DNA of 26,272 bases, from the IMG/VR virus record IMGVR_UViG_3300023313_000027, positions 1-26,272 of that record, one strand, 5' to 3'. The position numbers and the translations under genes were made by a program. Origin of the DNA: a virus. This document shows positions 21,642 through 26,272 of this stretch, in pieces (position 1 is the first letter of the stretch; each line of letters opens with the position of its first letter). Under the pieces are notes generated by a model, which did not search any database, was not told the DNA's origin, and saw only the letters and a list, made by a program, of their open reading frames with translations.

Positions 21642-22028
21642 ATGGCATCGTTTGAAACAATTAAAAAAGTCATCTATGGAAAGAATGTGATCGTTGATAG
21701 AAACACCAAGCTCAAGTTTGAGAACATCAAGCTCAACACAAGGAAATTGTACATCAAACTTGAAACGGTTGTTTTTTATCACATCGAAAAGCTCGGAATT
21801 GACGTAGAAGAATATGACGTAGAGCCAAGAAATTCGGTTGACGCAAAGGGACGAGACGAAAAAGTCGTTTATCTTGTCCATGTCACCATCAAAAAAGCAG
21901 ACGACAAAGCATACAAAAAGACAATCTCCATCTTGACGAAAAAGTTTGGTGGCGAATTGATGAAATCTATGTCTGGCGCGCATTCTGGCAATAATGGCAA
22001 ATACGACGTTTATGTTATCGTAAAATGA
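21642..22028 (+). CDS. Unknown basic protein, 128 aa
   Basis: ATG 21642 is preceded by AGAGGAAAG. The product is basic, with alternating beta strands (KLYIKLETVVFYHIEKLGIDVEEYDV and VVYLVHVTIKKAD) and a central EPRNSVDAKGRDEKVV region; no membrane segment. No family is recognised. It stops within the start of the next gene (ATGA overlap), so it is part of the late block. Its size and position fit a virion or cargo-associated protein, but it lacks the leader seen in its neighbours. Confidence 0.75.
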   Translation: MASFETIKKVIYGKNVIVDRNTKLKFENIKLNTRKLYIKLETVVFYHIEKLGIDVEEYDVEPRNSVDAKGRDEKVVYLVHVTIKKADDKAYKKTISILTKKFGGELMKSMSGAHSGNNGKYDVYVIVK

Positions 22029-22477
22029 TTTCGTTTAAGCAATTCCTAGATGAATCCGCCGCCGCTCAAGCGAAACTTGCTCAACTAAGAGCAAAGAAGC
22101 AACCCAAGCAGCGCACCCTGATCACCAAGCAGCAACTTGGCGCATTAGAACGTCATCTTGACCAATTGTTCAGGGATTTAGGAATTGATATTGAGTTCAC
22201 CAAACACTTTTTTGAACGTTTGCGTGACGCCAGAAACAAGAAAGACATCACCATCGAAGAATTGAATGATATTTTTACCAAAGCACACAATCGCTATGGT
22301 TCGTTGTTGAAAGGAAAGCCGGAAGATTGGCAGGCTGTTCTGAAATCGATCTCGACAAAGATCAACATTCCATTTGTCATCAAGATTGAAAAGAATGGAA
22401 TGATTGCTCTTGTTTCAAAAACCGTGATGCGCAAGCAAAACTTTCAAACGCCAAATCAAGAGTTGAAGGTTAGTTAA
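22025..22477 (+). CDS. Late protein with capsid-targeting-like leader MISFKQFLDE
   Basis: 150 aa. MISFKQFLDESAAAQAK is a very close match to the T4 internal-protein leader; LDE|S fits the gp21 protease site. Then a coiled/basic helix and HFFERLRDARNKKDITIEEL (~62), KAHNRYGSLLKGKPEDW, then IALVSKTVMRKQNFQTPN at the end. The second half recalls a small domain in many T4-like phage proteins, with pattern 'HF.ER..D.RN.K.I...EL...F..A...YG', which to me is of unknown function. Candidate injected internal protein. It shares ATGA overlap with the previous gene. Confidence 0.8.
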   Translation: MISFKQFLDESAAAQAKLAQLRAKKQPKQRTLITKQQLGALERHLDQLFRDLGIDIEFTKHFFERLRDARNKKDITIEELNDIFTKAHNRYGSLLKGKPEDWQAVLKSISTKINIPFVIKIEKNGMIALVSKTVMRKQNFQTPNQELKVS

Positions 22478-22478
22478 A

Positions 22479-23093
22479 ATGGATTTGGATTATATGGAAA
22501 GTTTTGCTGACTGGTATAATAACAATGGTGGCGATGATTTGTCACTATCTGCTATTGAGGAAACATGGTCGCCAGAATCAGTACCGAATAAGCGAACAAA
22601 TAAAGTCGAGTTGTTTCTCGGCAGACTTCAACCCGTTCATTTGGGTCACGTTAAAATCATCAAGAAGATGAAAAACCCGATTGTGGTTTTGGTCAAAGGA
22701 GCAAAAAGCTCACAAGACAAGAATCGGAACCCATTGAGCGCAGAAGAACAGAGAAAGCTGTTGAAAAAGGCTGTTCCTCGTGTTAAAGTTGTTGTCGCCA
22801 AAGCTGGCTATTTGCCAGAAATCATCGCCGATTTGAGAGAAGCCGGCTACGAAGTTGAAACCGTATATGCTGGTTCTGATCGAATTTCCAGCTATAAGCG
22901 CCAAGTCGATTCTGCTAACAAAAAATTGCTTGACAAACAAAAATTTGATGTTACATTTAGGGAGACGGAACGATTTGCTTCTGCTACGGAAGTTCGCAAC
23001 GCGATTCGTTCCGATGACAAAGACGAGTTTCAAAAATTGATGCCAAAAGAGTTGTGGTCGGAGTTTGATCACTTAAAGGAGCTAATGAAATGA
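22479..23093 (+). CDS. NMNAT/PPAT-like nucleotidyl (adenylyl) transferase
   Basis: 204 aa. The Rossmann HxGH nucleotidyltransferase signature reads LFLGRLQPVHLGHVKIIK (45-62; HLGH 54-57). LVKGAKSSQDKNRNPLSAEEQ follows, like the KxxxxS/NPxxxxER region of NMN adenylyltransferases, and the distal ATP-binding motif is ASATEVRNAI (the [SIT][ST]xTxxR motif). NadM-type substrate (NMN) is plausible, consistent with known phage NAD salvage genes, but PPAT or CTP-type transferases are not excluded. The N-terminal MESFADWYNNN (Met at 22494) resembles the leader of its neighbours in relaxed form. The stop overlaps the next gene. Confidence 0.85.
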   Translation: MDLDYMESFADWYNNNGGDDLSLSAIEETWSPESVPNKRTNKVELFLGRLQPVHLGHVKIIKKMKNPIVVLVKGAKSSQDKNRNPLSAEEQRKLLKKAVPRVKVVVAKAGYLPEIIADLREAGYEVETVYAGSDRISSYKRQVDSANKKLLDKQKFDVTFRETERFASATEVRNAIRSDDKDEFQKLMPKELWSEFDHLKELMK

Positions 23094-23350
23094 AGGTGCT
23101 ACACTTCACCAGCAGCGGAACGATTAAGGTCAAGTGGCTGCCGATCAAGGGTTTTGCTACACCAAAAACGAACACGACGAAAATTGAAAGCGGCGACGTT
23201 TTGAAAGTTGTCAAAGAAACACCAACTGAATTGACGCTCAAGACACGGTTGGGGATTCAGTTTGTCGTCAACAAATCCGAGTTGAAGAAAGTGCGATATA
23301 TTTCGGAAAATCGTTATCTCGACACCATTAAACGGGTGTTGAACGACTAA
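23090..23350 (+). CDS. Unknown small basic protein, 86 aa
   Basis: AAGGAG at 23076-23081 precedes ATG 23090, which overlaps the adenylyltransferase stop. The fold looks like a small beta barrel (GTIKVKWLPIKGF, then GDVLKVVKETPTELTLKTRLG, then IQFVVNKSELKKVRYI), similar in strand pattern to SH3- or OB-like modules. No catalytic motif or membrane segment. Unknown function. Confidence 0.75.
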   Translation: MKVLHFTSSGTIKVKWLPIKGFATPKTNTTKIESGDVLKVVKETPTELTLKTRLGIQFVVNKSELKKVRYISENRYLDTIKRVLND

Positions 23351-23351
23351 G

Positions 23352-23813
23352 ATGCCCAATTCATACATTCAAAAATTGGCCAAATCGGGAAAAGGCACGC
23401 TTCGAGATTTAGAGAAGAAGTGGAAGAAAGCGGTCGAGATCGCCAAAAGCGATGGCGAAGCAGATAACTATGCCTACATCACCGGAATTTTCAAAAAAAT
23501 GATAAAGGAAAAGAAAACAATGAAAACTTATGCTGAATTTATCAACGAAAGCGCATCTGGCAAGCGAGTATTGATTCGCTCACTTAAACGCCAGCTATCT
23601 AGCGATTGGTCATTCGGTGGCGTAAATACGCTTGTTGCTATGGCCGATGAAGATAAAGCATCAATCGAAGATGCTGTAAAAGCACTTGAGACCATTTCGG
23701 GCGTCGGTAAGTTTGAGAAAGCTAAACTTGCTGGTGGCATGAAGGCCAGTTATGACGGCGGCATCATTTCCGTTGTTGTATCTGGTGGCAAAGTTAGAAT
23801 CGAATACGCATAA
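23352..23813 (+). CDS. Small N-domain followed by internal capsid-targeting peptide MKTYAEFINE
   Basis: 153 aa. Residues 1-56 (MPNSYIQKLAKSGKGTLRDL, then EKKWKKAVEIAK and YAYITGIFKKMI) form a short helical domain common at the start of phage proteins ('KLAK.GKG....EKKW.KA...A...G...YAY.TGI'). At residue 57 MKTYAEFINESASGKR is almost identical to the T4 IPIII leader (MKTYQEFIAEA). A small alpha/beta domain follows (DKASIEDAVKALETISG, GGKVRIEYA). ATG 23520 has AAAGGA upstream, so the leader may also start a shorter protein of 97 aa. A bidirectional terminator follows 2 nt after the stop. Confidence 0.82.
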   Translation: MPNSYIQKLAKSGKGTLRDLEKKWKKAVEIAKSDGEADNYAYITGIFKKMIKEKKTMKTYAEFINESASGKRVLIRSLKRQLSSDWSFGGVNTLVAMADEDKASIEDAVKALETISGVGKFEKAKLAGGMKASYDGGIISVVVSGGKVRIEYA

Positions 23814-23814
23814 C

Positions 23815-23840
23815 AAAAGGGGCAATCAAGCCCCTTTTTT
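23815..23840. terminator. Bidirectional terminator between convergent late operons
   Basis: AAAAGGGGC (23815-23823), loop AATCAA, GCCCCTTTT (23830-23838) plus further T. The symmetrical A/T arms allow function on both strands. The stop codon of the small minus-strand gene lies in the loop. Confidence 0.9.
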
Positions 23841-23921
23841 CTTTCCGAAAATCTTTTCCCAGTTCTTCCGGTATTCGTCGGTCACTGGTTTCTGATTTTC
23901 ATTTCTTTCCTTTTCTGCCAT
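23826..23921 (-). CDS. 31-aa protein ending in the terminator loop
   Basis: On the minus strand, AAGGAG lies 6-11 nt before ATG 23921. The product is a short charged peptide, starting MAEKERNENQKPVTDEYRKN and ending WEKIFGKKKGA. The stop TGA is 23828-23826, inside the terminator. The pattern 'YR.NWE.IFGKK' is one I associate with very short phage proteins that are easily missed in annotation. Good ribosome binding site and operon position support it. Confidence 0.7.
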   Translation of the reverse strand: MAEKERNENQKPVTDEYRKNWEKIFGKKKGA

Positions 23922-24216
23922 TCCCTACTCCTTTTTGCGCGAATAGAAAAGTTCCATTGTCTTTATGACGAAGAAAGATGTCGGGATTGCCGTTTTTCCT
24001 AGCATAAGCGCGAATAGCATCAACCGTGTCATTTTTGCCGATGAACGAATGCCAGCGTTTTCCTTTTTCTCTGCCTAATCTGGCTTTGTAAAATGTGTCG
24101 CCGTCAACATTGAAATATGGTTTGCCGAATGCCATCCCATGTGGTTCTGCCGGAGCAGCACCATCGCTTGGCGAATGTGATGCCAATGCTACGCTAGTTG
24201 AAACTTCTTCTTTCAT
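23899..24216 (-). CDS. Unknown late protein, 105 aa
   Basis: Starts MKEEVSTSVALASHSPSDGA, with a low-complexity Ala/Ser/Pro-rich N-terminus, then PHGMAFGKPYFNVDGDTFYKARLGREKGKRWHSFIG, a compact basic beta-rich region, and a C-terminal FLRHKDNGTFLFAQKG. No family assigned; the layout resembles small proteins encoded next to head genes in T4-like phages. The ATG overlaps the upstream gene stop (ATGA). Its 3' end covers the start of the 31-aa gene by 23 nt. Confidence 0.72.
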   Translation of the reverse strand: MKEEVSTSVALASHSPSDGAAPAEPHGMAFGKPYFNVDGDTFYKARLGREKGKRWHSFIGKNDTVDAIRAYARKNGNPDIFLRHKDNGTFLFAQKGVGNGRKGKK

Positions 24217-24716
24217 AGTTCTGTAACCCCAACGTTAATGAAATTCATTGTTTTGCCTGACAGAATATCTTTGCCTTCGTATATAGCATATCCGAAAAAC
24301 GATTCGTCTGTTTTGGTGACATGACGCAACAATCTATCGTGAAACACGACACTCTCTGACAAGATTTCTTCGCGTTCGTCCGATTCAATATCGATGTCCA
24401 GTTCTTCACAAATAAATTCGATTGTTTCGTCCGTCAAATTTAGGTGTTCACGAAGCAACCACATTGCTGCTGCTAGCGACGCCATTTTCGATTTGCCGCC
24501 GACTTTTTGAACGACACGCTTCAAATTCGCGGCCAGTGTTTTCATTAGGCTCATTGCTTTTTGTTCTTCATCCGTTTTTGAATTTCTGATCTTTTTTCCG
24601 TTCTTATCAATGAGACCGAGCTTATATGCTTCCCATTCTTCCCACGGCTTAGAGATTTGTTTCAGCAACCTATACGCCGTCAAAATTTCAATCGAGTTGC
24701 TATTGGCAACTGGCAT
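24213..24716 (-). CDS. Unknown helical late protein, 167 aa
   Basis: GGAGGAAATATA before ATG 24716 gives a good ribosome binding site. Sequence ILTAYRLLKQISKPWEEWEAYKLGLIDKNGKKIRN is a domain I recognise as recurrent in T4-like and other large phages, where it occurs alone or fused to others; function unknown. The C-terminal half is helical and acidic (EFICEELDIDIESDEREEIL) and ends with YAIYEGKDILSGKTMNFINVG. Second gene of the minus late operon. Confidence 0.78.
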   Translation of the reverse strand: MPVANSNSIEILTAYRLLKQISKPWEEWEAYKLGLIDKNGKKIRNSKTDEEQKAMSLMKTLAANLKRVVQKVGGKSKMASLAAAMWLLREHLNLTDETIEFICEELDIDIESDEREEILSESVVFHDRLLRHVTKTDESFFGYAIYEGKDILSGKTMNFINVGVTEL

Positions 24717-25090
24717 TATATTTCCTCCAATGCTTTTTCTAGTTTCATGTCCGGTTCAATTTGATTTAGGTTGACTTCCGGTATTTCGTCTGGTAGAATG
24801 CCCAAATAAAGAAATATCGTTTTCAGTGTGCTATAGTGTTGTTCGTCGGCAATAAAGAATGACATTCGGCAAGCGGGCAAAGCACCGAACACATTTGTCA
24901 TTATGACGAAATGATTTAGCATCATTCGCACGTTGTTCATTCCAGACAACCAGCGAGTGATTGCTCTTTTGCCGCTCTGGATTCGTCGCATTTCGCTGTT
25001 AAATTCGTCCAATGATGAACAGGTTGAAACGTCGAATGCTTTTGTTGCGTAAATAGCAAAGTTGTCTTTCGTCAAAACATCAAACTTCAT
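24716..25090 (-). CDS. Unknown late protein, 124 aa, first gene of the minus operon
   Basis: Start ATG 25090 is chosen because CTAAATA ends 6 nt upstream; a longer frame to 25171 would cross the primase promoter. MKFDVLTKDNFAIYATKAF, then RITRWLSGMNNVRMMLNHFVIMTNVFGALPACRMSFF, then TLKTIFLYLGILPDEIPEV. The pattern 'LNH.+...NVFG...A.R+.FF' plus 'LKT.L.+L..LP' is familiar from T4-like phages as a conserved hypothetical of about 120 aa. No Shine-Dalgarno. Last bases overlap the next gene's ribosome binding site. Confidence 0.8.
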   Translation of the reverse strand: MKFDVLTKDNFAIYATKAFDVSTCSSLDEFNSEMRRIQSGKRAITRWLSGMNNVRMMLNHFVIMTNVFGALPACRMSFFIADEQHYSTLKTIFLYLGILPDEIPEVNLNQIEPDMKLEKALEEI

Positions 25091-25095
25091 AATGC

Positions 25096-25102
25096 TATTT
25101 AG
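25096..25102 (-). promoter_or_regulatory. Late promoter CTAAATA of the minus operon
   Basis: CTAAATA followed by GCATT then ATG 25090, the same spacing as at the endonuclease gene. It abuts the divergent early promoter at 25107. Confidence 0.65.
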
Positions 25103-25106
25103 TGGC

Positions 25107-25135
25107 TTGACAAGCGATTCTATTTGGGCTATAAT
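25107..25135 (+). promoter_or_regulatory. Sigma70 promoter of the primase gene
   Basis: TTGACA (25107-25112), 17-bp spacer, TATAAT (25130-25135) in the GCTTGACA context. ATG 25144 follows after 8 nt, so the mRNA starts at or next to the start codon. Confidence 0.88.
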
Positions 25136-25143
25136 TCTCGCTA

Positions 25144-26163
25144 ATGCTAATTGACTCTCAATATCTAACAATGCTATCGTCGAGATTGAGGAATTTCCGC
25201 AAGGTCAATTCGCGTTTGTGGAATTGTTCGTGCCCGATTTGTGGCGATTCAAAAAATTCGCCGTCAAAAGCTCGTGGCTATTTCATCCCCAATAAAAAGG
25301 GGCAGGGGTTATATTATTATTGTCATAAATGTAACTGCGCGATGCCATTTGGCAAGTTTCTGGAATCAATCGACCCGGTGCTGTTTGATGACTATAAAAT
25401 AGATCGAATGAAAGGTCGAACGTCAAAGAAATCGATTGTTGTTCCTGATATGTCAAAATCGATTGAACGTTTGAATCAAATTGCTGATGAAAACGAATTG
25501 CTTGCTGGCACAAAGAACATTCTTGAAATGCCCGATGACGTTCGGCAATATATATTGAGCAGGAAGATTCCAAACGAGATCGTCTGGAAGTATTTTCGAT
25601 ACACCGACGATTTTCGCGCACTAGCAAACAGGATTTGTCCAGATACGTTTGCTGCCGATGCTTTGAAATTCAAGGAACAACGTCTTGTTATTTTGATGTA
25701 TGATTTTGATGGTTCATTGCTTGGAATACAGGGGAGAAGTCTAAATCCGAAGTCAAGAGCAAAATATATCACAATTAAACGACCGGACAAATCGAAAAAG
25801 ATTTTTGGACTCGATAGAATAGACAGACGACGGGAAGTGATCGTGTTGGAAGGCCCAATCGATTCTTGTTTCGTCGAGAATGGGATCGGTGTTTGTGGCG
25901 CTGATCTTGTTTCACAAGTGCGGGATATGAAAATCGATCCGGTGTTTTGTTTCGACAATGAACCGTTTTCGCCGATCATAACTAAAAAGGTCGGTGCTGC
26001 TATTGACGCCGGATTGAAAGTTGTTGTTTATGATCGGAACGTTCGTCAAAAAGATATAAATGATATGGTGTTGGCTGGAATTGATGTCAATGATATGATA
26101 AAGCGCCGAACGTTTTTTGGTTTACGAGCAAGAGTTGAATTCACAAAATGGAAAAGGTGTTGA
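25144..26163 (+). CDS. 61: DNA primase gp61
   Basis: Makes RNA primers with helicase gp41. 339 aa (T4: 342). The zinc ribbon is CPICGDSK (C30, C33) and CHKC (C60, C63), with NSPSKARGYF between, as in T4 (CPVCGDSKTDQNKARGW). LMYDFDGSLLGIQGRSLNPKSRAKYITI (~190), then the Toprim-like VLEGPIDSCFVENGIGVCG (E236 region) and VFCFDNEPFSP, with KDINDMVLAG near the end. Start 25144 keeps the conserved MLIDSQYLTMLSSRLRNF N-terminus. No Shine-Dalgarno, promoter 8 nt upstream. Confidence 0.95.
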   Translation: MLIDSQYLTMLSSRLRNFRKVNSRLWNCSCPICGDSKNSPSKARGYFIPNKKGQGLYYYCHKCNCAMPFGKFLESIDPVLFDDYKIDRMKGRTSKKSIVVPDMSKSIERLNQIADENELLAGTKNILEMPDDVRQYILSRKIPNEIVWKYFRYTDDFRALANRICPDTFAADALKFKEQRLVILMYDFDGSLLGIQGRSLNPKSRAKYITIKRPDKSKKIFGLDRIDRRREVIVLEGPIDSCFVENGIGVCGADLVSQVRDMKIDPVFCFDNEPFSPIITKKVGAAIDAGLKVVVYDRNVRQKDINDMVLAGIDVNDMIKRRTFFGLRARVEFTKWKRC

Positions 26164-26167
26164 TTGG

Positions 26168-26272
26168 ATGAAGTTAGGAATTCCTTATATGGGGTCAAAA
26201 CGAAAGATTGCTAAAAAGATAGTCGATTTTATTCTAGCAGAAAACCCCGATTGCGAATATGTGTATGATTTG
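26168..26272 (+). CDS. dam: DNA adenine methyltransferase (Dam/D12 class), 3' end beyond window
   Basis: 35 codons before the window edge, beginning MKLGIPYMGSKRKIAKKIVD and continuing ...CEYVYDL. PYMGSK/R is motif X of D12-class adenine methyltransferases (P..G.K), and YDL leads into the expected F.G.G motif. It probably methylates adenine to protect phage DNA. No strong ribosome binding site; it follows the primase stop by 4 nt, so is likely coupled. Confidence 0.85.
   Translation, partial: MKLGIPYMGSKRKIAKKIVDFILAENPDCEYVYDL

Noticed and set aside
21264-21983. Minus-strand frame of 239 aa over the kinase and its neighbour
   Set aside because: Antisense shadow with Phe/Asp-rich sequence; both plus-strand genes there have good starts and domains.
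1-26272. CRISPR arrays, insertion sequences, integrase or attachment sites
   Set aside because: None seen: no regularly spaced repeats and no transposase, integrase or terminal inverted repeats. The only mobile element is the homing endonuclease.

Overview
The window is a contiguous piece of a T4-like myovirus genome. The replication genes identify it: RegA translational repressor (3' part), dNMP kinase (gp1-like), family B DNA polymerase gp43 (split in two), UvsX recombinase, gp41 replicative helicase and gp61 primase. A gp55-type late promoter motif, (C/A)TAAATA, occurs on both strands. Host-type sigma70 promoters (TTGACA, 17 bp, TATAAT-like) precede many early genes. An SspB homologue, a proteobacterial style ssrA tag (ANDTVALARAA) and a TorF-type outer-membrane porin point to a Gram-negative proteobacterial host, probably beta or gamma. 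That host call is inference.

Layout. 1-3015: regA end, dUTPase, SNase-type nuclease, unknown genes and Hsp20, closed by a terminator. 3017-7136: dNMP kinase and gp43, interrupted in the fingers domain by an antisense HNH homing endonuclease with its own late promoter. 7152-9057: an SspB-like ClpXP adaptor, a DUF3293-like protein and a complete tmRNA gene whose 5' end overlaps the preceding CDS. 9078-10776: small early genes, two of them a promoter-plus-gene duplication. 10785-11571: a hairpin-rich untranslated stretch with a UCCUCCC loop, an initiator tRNA-fMet(CAU), a structured spacer, tRNA-Thr(UGU) and tRNA-Asn(GUU). 11596-12414: a micro-protein, a TorF-like porin and a terminator. 12417-13244: DUF1353 protein and small genes. 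13252-16175: an unknown gene, uvsX, an unknown gene and gene 41. 16174-23840: a block of late genes for nucleotide-handling enzymes (pol-beta-type nucleotidyltransferase, ligase-like protein, DNA methyltransferase, possible nuclease, zeta-toxin-like kinase, NMNAT-like adenylyltransferase). Several carry a T4 capsid-targeting-like leader (M-x-[TSF]-[FY]-x-x-[FYW]..E). 23826-25090 (minus): four small late genes. 25107-26272: gp61 primase and the start of a Dam-type methylase.

Four ideas deserve attention. (1) The phage carries both halves of a tag-and-degrade route: a tmRNA and an SspB adaptor. (2) It carries its own initiator tRNA, while at least six genes have promoters so close to the start codon that their mRNAs should be leaderless or nearly so; a hairpin RNA with an anti-Shine-Dalgarno-like loop lies just upstream of that tRNA. 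(3) A set of enzymes appears addressed to the capsid, which would make them injected effectors. (4) The DNA polymerase is split by an antisense homing endonuclease. All functional links are read from sequence alone; no database search was possible.
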